DNA of 47,013 nucleotides from FEN-1250 sp039918615. GTDB taxonomy: Bacteria > Gemmatimonadota > Gemmatimonadetes > Gemmatimonadales > Gemmatimonadaceae. The notes under the pieces are model-generated. The model was given only the letters and a program-made list of their open reading frames with translations, did no database searches and was not told the DNA's origin. The DNA is taken from NCBI GenBank assembly GCA_039918615.1, contig JBDSHG010000067.1, positions 1 through 47,013 on the forward strand, written 5' to 3'. The translations under genes and the position numbers were made by a program. Below are positions 1 through 8,521 of this stretch, one piece after another; position 1 is the first letter of the stretch, and each line of letters opens with the position of its first letter.

Positions 1-252
1 GTCCTTCGAGACGATCAGGATGATGTGTCCGATCTGCGCAGTGGTAGAAACCGACGCCGGAAACGAGATGCGGAATCGCAACCCGGGTGCGGCGGCCTTC
101 GACCGATGCGTCGCAGTCGTCCTCGCCCCCAGCGTTCCTCCATATCCGGGAGTCATCGGGATGACCAGCGCCGCCAACGCAATGAGCACCGCCACGCCGA
201 CACGAACCGCAACGCTGTGACGTACCGCGAACCGCCGTGCATCCTCCATCAT
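1..252 (-). CDS. Partial membrane-anchored or secreted protein (N-terminal 84 residues)
   Basis: This frame stays open leftward to the window edge, so only the N-terminus is present. The ATG at 252 is preceded by a good Shine-Dalgarno (GAGGAG about 7 nt upstream). The protein begins with a short basic segment, then a hydrophobic stretch (about residues 17-35, VGVAVLIALAALVIPM), which I read as a signal anchor or signal peptide. A spacer rich in Ala and Thr follows, and then a beta-like segment (LRFRISFPASVSTTAQIGHI). That last piece resembles the leading domain of some secreted esterase-like proteins, but this is a weak inference. It is divergent from the SusC gene across a 417-nt gap. Function is not recognised. 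Confidence 0.6.
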   Translation of the reverse strand, partial: MMEDARRFAVRHSVAVRVGVAVLIALAALVIPMTPGYGGTLGARTTATHRSKAAAPGLRFRISFPASVSTTAQIGHIILIVSKD

Positions 253-669
253 ATCGTGTTCTCCTCGTTAGTCATTCGGTCAGCGTGCGTCCGGCGATGG
301 CCGCCACCGCAGGAGAAAACGATAGTTCGAACCGGATCCACTGGGTTCGCTGCGCGAGCGCGGAGCGGGGTGCCGATGCGAGTGCCGCTGCGATGGCGAG
401 GAAGTTCAGTCGATCTCGGCACATGAGAAGGTAGGAAAACGCCGAGTGGGCACGCCGCGCGCAGCCGGTTCGTTTGACCGCGATCGATGCTAGTCCCGCG
501 CGCAAAGGCTCGCAAGACGGGTTCGCGTTCCGTCATGAGCCGGATGCGGTGAGCGATTATTGGCGATGGATACTGAACGTGGCCACGATGCGCGAGCGCG
601 CTTGCACGACCCCTGAACAAATCGTATAGTCTCTGGCGTTATAAGCACCGCCACCAGATTGGAGGAGCC
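253..669. other. 417-nt divergent intergenic region
   Basis: This gap lies between the leftward gene starting at 252 and the rightward SusC gene. I see no convincing small gene in it. Open frames here lack ribosome binding sites and recognisable protein features. The only element I can support is the SusC promoter at 602-630. A promoter for the leftward gene should lie in the left half, but no clear hexamer pair stands out. Confidence 0.5.
602..630 (+). promoter_or_regulatory. Sigma-70-type promoter of the SusC/SusD operon
   Basis: A TTGCAC -35 hexamer (602-607) and a TATAGT -10 hexamer (625-630) are separated by exactly 17 nt. This predicts a start site near 637 and a leader of about 33 nt before the ATG at 670. 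A GGAGGAG ribosome binding site lies at 661-667. This is the best conventional promoter in the window. Confidence 0.65.
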
Positions 670-3639
670 ATGCCAACACGCCTGGTCCGCTGGGTTGTGA
701 TCGCGGCGCTGGTCGCACCCGCGACGCTCGTTGCGCAGCAACGACCAATCAGAGGAACGGTCACGAACGCCGACAACGGTCAGCCGGTGCCTGGAGCGGT
801 CATCACCGTCCGCCTGGGTGGGCGCGGCGTAGCGCAGGCGGGCGATGACGGCCGCTTCACCATCGTCGTCGACCCTGTCCCCGTGAGGCTGCTGGCGCGC
901 GCTGTCGGATACGCGCCGGCCGAGGTGTCGGTGGCCGTCGCCGACAGCACCGTGACCATCCGGCTCAAGAGCGACCCGCTGCTCCTCGACGCAGTGGTCG
1001 TCACCGGCCAGGCGACGGGCATCGAACGCCGGCTCGCCACGACATCCACGTCGCTCGTCACCGGCGATCGGGTCAATGCCGTTTCCGCCGCGTCGGTGGA
1101 CAAGGCGCTGCAAGGCAAGGTCGCCGGCGCCGACATCCAGACTAACTCCGGTGCGCCGGGCGGCGGCGCGCAGATCCAGATTCGCGGCATCAACACCATC
1201 CTCGGCGCATCCGATCCGCTGATCGTGGTCGACGGCGTCATCTACAGCAACGCGACCGTCGCGTCGGGGCTCTACACCGTGACCGGAAGCGGCAGCGCCG
1301 CTGGCACGGGCCCCCAGCAGGACGACGCCGACAATCGACTCGCCGATCTGAATCCGGCGGACATTGCGTCGGTGGAGGTGCTCAAGAGCGCCGCCGCGTC
1401 GTCGATCTACGGCTCCAAAGCTGCAAACGGCGTCATCATCATCACCACCAAGCGCGGGTTAGGCGGCAAGCCGAAGGCGACGATCTCCCAGCGTCTGGGA
1501 TTTTCGAGTCTGCTGCGCGGACCCGGCATGCGCGTCTTCGACACCACCTCGGCGTTCGACCTGTACAACTCGCCCGAAGACTCGGCCGTCATTCGCTCGC
1601 TCGAGGTCAACGGCCGCCTCCCGGTGTACGATCATCTCCAGGAGGCCGCCGGCAACAAGCCGTTGAGCTACGAGACGTCGCTCGACGTGAGCGGCGGCAA
1701 CGACAACACGCAATACTTCGTCTCCGGCGGCTGGTCGCACCAGGGCGGCATCATCAACAATACCGATGCCGGACGACAGAGCGTGCGCATGAATCTCGAC
1801 CAGCGTCTCAACGAGAAGCTGAAGCTCAGTCTCAGCAACTCGTTCACGCGCACGACCACTAACCGTGGGATGAGCAACAATGACAACAGCGGCGCCGGCA
1901 TCACGTACGCGCTCGCCTACATCCCGAGCTTCGTGCCGCTCAAGCCCGTGAACGGCGAGTACCCGCAACCCGCGTTCACGTACCAGAATGCGAATCCACT
2001 CCAGACCATCGCATTGGCCTCCAACGCCGAAACCGTCAACCGGTTCACCGGCGGCGCAACGCTCACCTATCAGGCGCTGCAAAGCGGGAAGAATGATCTC
2101 AGGCTGGTGGGCGCCGCGGGCGCGGACCTGTTCAACCAGAAGAACACGGTCTACGCGCCGCCGAATCTGTACTTCGAGGCCACGCAGCAGTACCCCGGTG
2201 TGTCGACGCTCGGCAACGCCGACAGTCGCTATGTGAACTGGAACCTGAACGCGATCGATGTGTTCACACCATCGGGTCCGTCGATGTCGTTCACAACCTC
2301 GGCCGGGTTGCAGTACGAGGACCGGCAGCTCGCGCAGGCGCGGAGCACCGCAATCGGCCTGCTCGAGGGACAATCGAACATCGATCAGGGGGCGGTGTTC
2401 GGCCAGCCGTTCGAGCTCAACACGCGCGAGAAGACCTTCGCCATGTATGCCCAGGAGCAGCTGCAGGCGTTCGACGAGCGGCTGCTGGCCGAAGTCGGCC
2501 TGCGCGCCGAACGCAGCAGCGTCTTTGGCAACACCAACCAGTACTTCATCTATCCGAAGATTTCGGCGGCGTACCGGTTTCCCAACCTGTTCGGCGACGG
2601 CAGCGACTTCAAGCTGCGCGGCGCCTACGGCGAAACCGGCAACCAGCCGTTGTTCGGCCAGAAGTTCACGACGCTCGTCGGCGGCGTGAACATTGGTGGG
2701 AACGTCGGCACCCAGGTGGGCAGCGTCGCCGGTGCGCCGAACATCGAGCCCGAGCGCGTGAAGGAATTCGAGACCGGCTTCGATGCCTCGCCGTTTCACG
2801 GCCGCGCGACGCTCGAGTTCACCTGGTACGTGCGCCACACCACCAATCTCCTCCTCGCCCGCACGCCACCGTCATCCAGCGGCTACAGCGAGCTCATTAC
2901 CAATGGCGGCGAGCTCAGGAACTCCGGCATCGAGATGACGTTAGGCGTGGCCGCCGTCCAACAGCGCGACTTCTCGTGGACCATCCATTCCACGTTCGCC
3001 CGCACGCGGTCGCTCGTCCAGCAGCTGCCCGGCACCGGCTTCAGCCCGCCCACCGCCGGGTTCGGCCTTGCCTTCGGCGAGTTCTTCGTCGAGCAGGGAC
3101 GGCCCATCGATCAGATCATCGGCCAGACGAGCATCAATCCGGACGGCTCGTTCAACGTGACGTACATGGGCCACGCGTCGCCGAACTTCAAGTGGGCGAT
3201 CGGCAACGACTTCACGTACAAGCGGTTCTTCCTCACCTCGCTCTGGGACTGGCAATCGGGCGGCGTGGCGCAGAACCAGACGCTGACTCTCTACGACTGC
3301 AACCTGCTGGCGCCCGACAACGGCACGCCAGCCGGGATGGCGCGGGCCAACAACTGCTTCGACGGCATCGCCACGCCGTACGTGCAATCCACGTCGTTCC
3401 TCAAATTGCGTGAGGTGAGTCTCGGCTACACGCTCTCCGACAATCTCGCGCAGAAGTTCTTCGGATCGAGCCAGGTGCGGGTCGAGGTCACCGGGCGCAA
3501 TCTGCTCATCTTCACCAACTACTGGGGCTACGATCCCGAGTCGAGCAACTACGGCCAGCAGGCGGTGACGCGGAACGTCGACCTCGGCCCGTATCCGCCA
3601 TCACGCACGTTCATGTTCACCATTACCGCGGGGTTCTGA
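670..3639 (+). CDS. SusC/RagA-type TonB-linked outer-membrane transporter
   Basis: This 989-residue outer-membrane beta-barrel takes up large substrates, usually glycans or peptides, together with a SusD-like lipoprotein. The signal peptide is about residues 1-22, ending AQQ. A carboxypeptidase-regulatory-like domain follows (about 26-105, starting RGTVTNADNGQPVPGAV). Next comes a TonB plug (about 105-260) with the typical DAVVVTG box, VDKALQGKVAGADI and a QIRGINTI segment, then a long barrel ending in an aromatic-rich strand (TFMFTITAGF). Its length is usual for the family. The SusD gene starts 2 nt after the stop, so the two form an operon. The substrate cannot be inferred, because no glycosidase or peptidase gene is adjacent. 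Confidence 0.95.
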   Translation: MPTRLVRWVVIAALVAPATLVAQQRPIRGTVTNADNGQPVPGAVITVRLGGRGVAQAGDDGRFTIVVDPVPVRLLARAVGYAPAEVSVAVADSTVTIRLKSDPLLLDAVVVTGQATGIERRLATTSTSLVTGDRVNAVSAASVDKALQGKVAGADIQTNSGAPGGGAQIQIRGINTILGASDPLIVVDGVIYSNATVASGLYTVTGSGSAAGTGPQQDDADNRLADLNPADIASVEVLKSAAASSIYGSKAANGVIIITTKRGLGGKPKATISQRLGFSSLLRGPGMRVFDTTSAFDLYNSPEDSAVIRSLEVNGRLPVYDHLQEAAGNKPLSYETSLDVSGGNDNTQYFVSGGWSHQGGIINNTDAGRQSVRMNLDQRLNEKLKLSLSNSFTRTTTNRGMSNNDNSGAGITYALAYIPSFVPLKPVNGEYPQPAFTYQNANPLQTIALASNAETVNRFTGGATLTYQALQSGKNDLRLVGAAGADLFNQKNTVYAPPNLYFEATQQYPGVSTLGNADSRYVNWNLNAIDVFTPSGPSMSFTTSAGLQYEDRQLAQARSTAIGLLEGQSNIDQGAVFGQPFELNTREKTFAMYAQEQLQAFDERLLAEVGLRAERSSVFGNTNQYFIYPKISAAYRFPNLFGDGSDFKLRGAYGETGNQPLFGQKFTTLVGGVNIGGNVGTQVGSVAGAPNIEPERVKEFETGFDASPFHGRATLEFTWYVRHTTNLLLARTPPSSSGYSELITNGGELRNSGIEMTLGVAAVQQRDFSWTIHSTFARTRSLVQQLPGTGFSPPTAGFGLAFGEFFVEQGRPIDQIIGQTSINPDGSFNVTYMGHASPNFKWAIGNDFTYKRFFLTSLWDWQSGGVAQNQTLTLYDCNLLAPDNGTPAGMARANNCFDGIATPYVQSTSFLKLREVSLGYTLSDNLAQKFFGSSQVRVEVTGRNLLIFTNYWGYDPESSNYGQQAVTRNVDLGPYPPSRTFMFTITAGF

Positions 3640-3641
3640 CC

Positions 3642-5087
3642 ATGACTCCCAACGTGCACCGGGCCATGCCCGCGCTCGTGGTCGCCCTGGCGTTGGGCGC
3701 CATCTCTCTCGGCGCGTGCGGCGGCTTCGACATCACCAACACCAACCAGCCCACGCAGACCGACCTGGAGAACAACCCCACCCGGTCGAAGCTCAGCGCC
3801 GCTGCCACCGGTATTTTTGCCGGCGCGCGCAGCGACATCGCCGGCTTCATCTGGCAGGTGGGCTCCATGGGACGCGAAGGCATCAACCTGGCGGGCAACA
3901 ACCAGCCCGACTACCAGGAACCCTACTTCGGTCCGCTCTCTTCGACCCAGTTCGGCGGTTCGCAGTGGGCCGGCCGCTACGCCAATATTCGCAGCATCAA
4001 CGTCTACCTCGACGCCGCGCCCAAAGCGCCCGATCTCACGGCCGAGGAACTTGCCGCGTCGCAGGGCTTCGGCAAAACTGTGGAAGCGCTGGCGTTCCTG
4101 TACGTCATCGAAACGCGGGCAAAGCTGGGCGCGCCGGTCGACGTGAACCGGTCGGTCACCGCGTCCCCGCCGCCGTTCGTCAGTGAGGACAGCGTCTACG
4201 GATTCATCGTCGGCCTGCTCGACGAAGCTCAGACGAGCTTGCAGGCTGCCGGTGGAACGTCGTTCCCATTCCCCACACCACCCGGCTTCTCCGGCTTCGA
4301 CCAACCATCCACGTTCCTCCTCTTCAACCGTGCGTTGAAGGCCAAGGCTGAGGTGTTGCGCGCCACCGCCGGATGCGGACAACCGTGCTTCGCCGCCGCC
4401 CTCGCAACGCTGCCATCCACGTTTATCAGCATGGATGCGTCGGCGCTCGCCACCGGACCACAGTTTGATTTTTCTACTGCATCGGGCGACGTGTCGAACG
4501 AGCTCGCGGATCCGCTCGACGGCACCACGTTCTTCGCCGACACGTTCGTCATCGTACACGCTCAACACCAGGCGAGCAGCGCGTTGGATGCCCGCGTGCT
4601 CGCAAAGACCGCGCGCGCCACGCGCGTGCCGACCTGGTCGATCCCCGCCGTGCCGCTGCCGGGAACGCTCAAGTACACGATCTATTTCTCCGGGGGGCAG
4701 CCCAATCCCAACGCGCCGGTCCCCATCATCCGCAATGAGGAGCTCATTCTGCTGCGCGCCGAAGCGGAGCTCGGCACCGGCGATCGGGGCGGCGCGCTCA
4801 CCGACATCAATTTCATCCGGACGAACTCCGGGAGACTGCCCGCGATCTCGTCGGGTACTTGGAACGGCATGTCGGACGCCGATCGCATCGGCGAACTGCT
4901 CTACGAGCGGTGGTATTCGCTGATGTGGGAGCAGGGGACACGGTGGATCGATGCGCGGCGGTACAACCTGCTCAACACCATCGAGCTCGGCGTACCCGAC
5001 GGCCAGGTACCGCAGCAGATGCCGGTGCCACAGGATGAGTGCAGCGCCCGCAACCTTCCGACGACCTGCAGTCCGTTAGGCACGTAG
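3642..5087 (+). CDS. SusD/RagB-type outer-membrane substrate-binding lipoprotein
   Basis: This 481-residue lipoprotein partners the SusC barrel, capturing substrate at the cell surface. The N-terminus is a lipoprotein signal with a lipobox (about residues 22-26, LGACG). The sequence then follows the RagB/SusD pattern: an N-terminal helical region (FDITNTNQPTQTDLENNP), a TPR-like middle and the C-terminal consensus (IIRNEELILLRAEAELGTGD, then LLYERWYSLMWEQGTRWIDA). It begins 2 nt after the SusC stop. No terminator with a T-run is obvious downstream, though short GC-rich repeats occur at 5090-5120. Confidence 0.93.
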   Translation: MTPNVHRAMPALVVALALGAISLGACGGFDITNTNQPTQTDLENNPTRSKLSAAATGIFAGARSDIAGFIWQVGSMGREGINLAGNNQPDYQEPYFGPLSSTQFGGSQWAGRYANIRSINVYLDAAPKAPDLTAEELAASQGFGKTVEALAFLYVIETRAKLGAPVDVNRSVTASPPPFVSEDSVYGFIVGLLDEAQTSLQAAGGTSFPFPTPPGFSGFDQPSTFLLFNRALKAKAEVLRATAGCGQPCFAAALATLPSTFISMDASALATGPQFDFSTASGDVSNELADPLDGTTFFADTFVIVHAQHQASSALDARVLAKTARATRVPTWSIPAVPLPGTLKYTIYFSGGQPNPNAPVPIIRNEELILLRAEAELGTGDRGGALTDINFIRTNSGRLPAISSGTWNGMSDADRIGELLYERWYSLMWEQGTRWIDARRYNLLNTIELGVPDGQVPQQMPVPQDECSARNLPTTCSPLGT

Positions 5088-5280
5088 AGCGGGGGCCGGC
5101 AGTGGAGGACCGGTATCATCGCGCGCACGATGTCCCGAAGCTCTTCGTATGCGACGGGAGCAGCATGGTGACGTCGGGCCGAGGCCAGCCGACGATGACC
5201 ATCCAGGCGCTGGCGTTCCGCGCGGCGGAGCGCATCGCGCGATTCGCACGCTCGCATTCGATCGGAGCGACGCTCACCAC

Positions 5281-6147
5281 GTGAACCGTCGCTCCTTCAT
5301 CGTTCGCACCGCCGTCTCTCTAGCCGCGTCGGCCATCGGCTGCTTCGGATACGCGACCGAGGTCGAGCCGCACTGGCTCGAGATCGTGCAGCGCGACTTG
5401 CCGGTCGAGCATCTGCCGAAAATCCTCGACGGCGCGCGTCTCGCGCAGATCAGCGACATGCACGTCGGACCGCAGGTGGATGATGACTATCTCATCCATT
5501 CCTTCGACCGCGTGCGTGCGCTCGCTCCCGACATCGTGGTCATCACCGGCGACTTTCTCACGCACCGGAGGGCACGCGGCGAGTCGCAGTACGCACAGTT
5601 GCGCGGCGTGCTCGCACACCTTCCCCACGGCCGCCTCGCAACGCTCGGCATCCTCGGCAACCACGACTACGGACATGGCTGGGGCGATGCCGCCATCGCG
5701 AACAAGGTTGTCGCCGAGGCGGAGCGCGCGGGCGTGCGCGTCCTGCGGAACGAGTCGCAGGCGGTGGCAGGGCTCGACTTCGTCGGAGTGGACGACCTGT
5801 GGTCGCATCGCGGTGATCCTCCCGCGGCGCTCGCGGCGCGCCAGAGCGCCGCGGGAATCGTACTGGTTCACAACCCCGATGCTGCGGACCAGCAGCAGTG
5901 GCCGGGCTTCCGCGGGTGCATGTTGGCGGGACACACGCATGGCGGACAGTGCAAACCGCCGTTCCTGCCACCCCCACTGCTCCCGGTGCAGAACCGGCGC
6001 TACATCGCGGGCGAGGTCCCGGTCATCGTCGATGCGGGGCGAACGCTGTACATCAGCCGCGGAGTCGGGCACCTCATTCGCGCGCGCTTCCTGGTGCGGC
6101 CGGAGATCATGCTGTTCACGCTGCGCGCGGCGACGCGTGCGGCGTAG
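5281..6147 (+). CDS. Tat-exported metallophosphoesterase (YkuE/YaeI-like)
   Basis: This 288-residue calcineurin-like phosphoesterase is probably exported in folded form. The GTG at 5281 is chosen because it places a Tat-type signal (RRSFIVRT followed by a hydrophobic helix) at the N-terminus. An upstream ATG at 5149 would add 44 low-complexity residues. The dinuclear metal motifs are in order: SDMHVG (about 58-63), GDFLTH (90-95), GNHDYG (126-131) and GHTHGGQ (about 217-223). The closest described relatives hydrolyse phosphodiesters or UDP-diacylglucosamine-like lipids at the membrane, but the substrate here is unknown. It stands alone between SusD and a VOC gene. Confidence 0.85.
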   Translation: MNRRSFIVRTAVSLAASAIGCFGYATEVEPHWLEIVQRDLPVEHLPKILDGARLAQISDMHVGPQVDDDYLIHSFDRVRALAPDIVVITGDFLTHRRARGESQYAQLRGVLAHLPHGRLATLGILGNHDYGHGWGDAAIANKVVAEAERAGVRVLRNESQAVAGLDFVGVDDLWSHRGDPPAALAARQSAAGIVLVHNPDAADQQQWPGFRGCMLAGHTHGGQCKPPFLPPPLLPVQNRRYIAGEVPVIVDAGRTLYISRGVGHLIRARFLVRPEIMLFTLRAATRAA

Positions 6148-6290
6148 TGTGTGACAGACAACGAGCGGTGCTGCGCTCGCTCCTACCGAAGACGCCAGGC
6201 GGCCTGACACTCTGCGCGCGTCTCGCACCGCGTATCTTTCAGCACTGCTCACAGCTCCGAACAACGAACTCCCGCCGCACAGGTGGCTAC

Positions 6291-6719
6291 GTGACTTCAG
6301 GAAATCCGAGCTCCGCTTCGAAAGATGCTGCCGCGGCTACACTGCACGGTCTCACCCTCCAGGCGTCGCTGACGGTTCGAGACATTCAGAAGAGTCTGTC
6401 CTGGTACGTCGACGTCCTCGGCTTCACCGTCTCGCAGCGTCACGAGCGGGAGGGAATTCTGCGTGCCATCTCATTACGCGCTGGCGATGTGCAGCTATTG
6501 ATTGGCCTCGACGATGGCGCGCGGGGTTTCGATCGCGTGAAGGGCGAGGGATTCTCGCTGCAGATCACCACCGACGATGACATCGATGACGTGGCCGCGC
6601 GCATCAAGCGGGCAGGCGGTGTGCTTGTCACCGAGCCCGCGACGATGCCGTGGGGCGCGCGCGCGTTCCGCGTGCACGATCCCGATGGCTTCAAGTTGAC
6701 GATCTCCACCCCGCGGTAG
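6291..6719 (+). CDS. VOC (glyoxalase/bleomycin-resistance fold) family protein
   Basis: This is a small single-domain VOC protein of about 142 residues. The frame is open from far upstream, but the GTG at 6291 (preceded by AGGTGG) is the best start, giving TSGNPSSASK and then the domain. Family features are the first beta-alpha module (LTVRDIQKSLSWYVDVLGFTV) and a final strand (RAFRVHDPDGFKLTIS) whose acidic and polar positions could bind metal. VOC proteins range from dioxygenases and isomerases to resistance binders, so no reaction can be assigned. It ends 6 nt before the MOSC gene, so the two may be cotranscribed. Confidence 0.8.
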   Translation: MTSGNPSSASKDAAAATLHGLTLQASLTVRDIQKSLSWYVDVLGFTVSQRHEREGILRAISLRAGDVQLLIGLDDGARGFDRVKGEGFSLQITTDDDIDDVAARIKRAGGVLVTEPATMPWGARAFRVHDPDGFKLTISTPR

Positions 6720-6725
6720 CGCGCG

Positions 6726-7400
6726 ATGCCGGCGCCAAATCGTGCTGCTCCACGGAGCGAGTCTGCGCCTCCCGTGATCATTAGCCCCAGGGTGATCTCG
6801 GTAAATGTCGGCGCCGTTCGAGAGATCGAGTGGCGAGGTGACCTCATTACCACGGGAATCTGGAAGCACCCCGTGACCGGCCGCATTCCACTTCGCGGCG
6901 TCAACTTCGCTGGAGACGATCAGGCCGACCGGACCGTACATGGCGGAGTGGATAAGGCCGTCTACGCGTATGCGACCGAGGATTACGACTTCTGGCGCGA
7001 GCACGAGGGCATCGACACACCTATCGGATTGTTCGGCGAGAACCTCACGCTCTCAGGCATCGATCTTTCGTCGGCACTCGTCGGAGAGCGTTGGAGCGTC
7101 GGAACCGCGCTGCTCGAAGTTGCGCAGCCGCGCCTTCCGTGTTTCAAACTCGGTATCCGCATGGGCGATCCGATGTTTCCCAAGCGCTTTCTGGCAGCGC
7201 GGCGCATGGGCGCGTATTTTCGAATCATCGAGGAGGGCGACGTCGGTGCCGGCGATCTCGTGCAGGTGACGGAACGGCCGTCACACGGCATTACGCTCGG
7301 GCACATGGTGGCATCGCTGCGCGATGAGCGCCAGGCCGCCGCGCTCCGGACCGTGGGACGACTGCCGGAGTTCTGGCAGCGGGTTGCGAACGGACGGTGA
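6726..7400 (+). CDS. MOSC-domain protein, YiiM-like
   Basis: This 224-residue protein carries a C-terminal-type MOSC domain, the fold of molybdenum-cofactor sulfurases and of YiiM/mARC-like enzymes that handle N-hydroxylated compounds. Seen motifs are GDDQADRTVHGGVDKAVYAY, GLFGENLTL and the conserved cysteine segment QPRLPCFKLGIRMG, whose Cys is the usual cofactor ligand. The ATG at 6726 lacks a clear ribosome binding site. A GTG at 6774 would remove 16 residues and is equally plausible. Its stop overlaps the DinB start as GTGA, suggesting translational coupling. Confidence 0.88.
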   Translation: MPAPNRAAPRSESAPPVIISPRVISVNVGAVREIEWRGDLITTGIWKHPVTGRIPLRGVNFAGDDQADRTVHGGVDKAVYAYATEDYDFWREHEGIDTPIGLFGENLTLSGIDLSSALVGERWSVGTALLEVAQPRLPCFKLGIRMGDPMFPKRFLAARRMGAYFRIIEEGDVGAGDLVQVTERPSHGITLGHMVASLRDERQAAALRTVGRLPEFWQRVANGR

Positions 7401-7873
7401 CCACGCCCGAATCGCGTCTGCGCCGCGTGATCACCTCGACCCTTCCGAAGCTCGAGGCCATCACGGACCACGACGCGTCGCTACCGCGTGCTCCGGGCAA
7501 GTGGTCGCGCAAGGAGATCGTCGGACACCTGATCGATTCGGCGTCGAACAACCATCAGCGTTTCGTGCGCGCGCAATTCACCAACGACCTCATCTTCCCC
7601 GGGTACGATCAGGATGCCTGGGTGTCGGTGCAACGATACGGCATCGCTCCGTGGAGCTCGCTGGTCACGCTCTTCGCGGAATTCAACCTGCACCTCGCTC
7701 GCGTCATCGAGAGTATCCCATCAGACGTGCGGACGCACGCACGGATGCGACACAATCTGTACGAGATCGCGTTCACGCAGATCCCCGCGGGCGAGCCGAC
7801 GACGCTCGAGTATTTCATGGGCGATTACGTCGTGCATCTCGAACATCATCTCGCGCAGATATTCGAGGGGTGA
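7397..7873 (+). CDS. DinB-family putative metal-dependent enzyme
   Basis: This 158-residue four-helix-bundle protein belongs to the DinB/YfiT superfamily, whose members use a His triad to bind a divalent metal and often act as thiol transferases. Visible features are the opening PGKWSRKEIVGHLIDSA, with the first His in GHLID, and the closing helix DYVVHLEHHLAQI, with the other His residues. It starts with GTG, overlapping the MOSC stop by 4 nt. The VOC, MOSC and DinB genes together look like a small detoxification-type operon, but no substrate is evident. Confidence 0.88.
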   Translation: MTTPESRLRRVITSTLPKLEAITDHDASLPRAPGKWSRKEIVGHLIDSASNNHQRFVRAQFTNDLIFPGYDQDAWVSVQRYGIAPWSSLVTLFAEFNLHLARVIESIPSDVRTHARMRHNLYEIAFTQIPAGEPTTLEYFMGDYVVHLEHHLAQIFEG

Positions 7874-7915
7874 GTCGCGAGCCGTGCGCGCGCTCGAGCA
7901 CGCGGACGCCCAGCC

Positions 7916-8455
7916 TCACTCCAGCGTATAGCTCAGCTCATAGAAGTGCTTCTTCTCCACAATCGTGATCGTCAGGCTCCCGGCGATGCCCGCGAGCTCC
8001 CCAGTGCCGGAATCGGGAACGATGTCGATCTCGAGATTGTATTTCCCGCGCGCCATCGTGCCCCGGTGCGCGAGCATGAACGAGCCCGTGCGACCTTGCA
8101 GCGTGCCCGTCACACGCTCGATCGCGACGTACGCGCCCGATTCCTTCACGTCGGTTCCGCCGGTGAGCATCTCGCCCTTACCCGAGCCGACGAAGTCTCC
8201 CTGAAAGTCCTTGTTGAGCGACATGCGCCCGATGCCGGGGTCCCGCTCCTTGTCCTCGGTTCCGATGGGCACGACCTTCACGTCGAACGTTCCCTTGGCG
8301 TGCTGTGTCACGAGAGAATCCTTACGAAGGGTGATGTGCGTGTGGGCGCGAGCGCGGGCTGGCGTGGCAGCGCTCACCCCAAGCGAGATGCAGACTGCGA
8401 CCAGGCACGCGCGGCGCCGTCGAATCGCGCCGTAACGCCGAGAGGAATTCGTCAT
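7916..8455 (-). CDS. DUF3224 family protein with N-terminal export signal
   Basis: This protein of about 179 residues belongs to the DUF3224 family, small barrel-like proteins of unknown function. Diagnostic segments are GTFDVKVVP, RMSLNKDFQGDFVGSGKGEM, GAYVAIERVTGTLQGRTGSF and VVPDSGTGEL (here IVPDSGTGEL), ending in KKHFYELSYTLE. The ATG at 8455 is chosen over an upstream one because it begins with a basic segment and a hydrophobic stretch (ACLVAVCISLGVSAATPA), which looks like a signal peptide. That is unusual, as most DUF3224 proteins I know of are short and cytoplasmic. It lies 66 nt downstream of the WD40 gene, so it may be the last gene of that operon or independent. Confidence 0.85.
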   Translation of the reverse strand: MTNSSRRYGAIRRRRACLVAVCISLGVSAATPARARAHTHITLRKDSLVTQHAKGTFDVKVVPIGTEDKERDPGIGRMSLNKDFQGDFVGSGKGEMLTGGTDVKESGAYVAIERVTGTLQGRTGSFMLAHRGTMARGKYNLEIDIVPDSGTGELAGIAGSLTITIVEKKHFYELSYTLE

Positions 8456-8521
8456 GCCAGTGAAGCTAATCGCCGTACGCGCAGTGCAAGGGGGAGATCC
8501 CTCGCGATGCACTGCACGATG

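Noticed and set aside
1459..2838. Long antisense open frame opposite the SusC gene
   Set aside because: Arg/Val/Leu-rich with no domain character. It is a GC-driven shadow of the strongly supported sense gene. The same applies to long frames opposite the HlyD gene (41725-43146), the ECF42 gene (21917-23209) and the oxidase/kinase genes (39160-40581).
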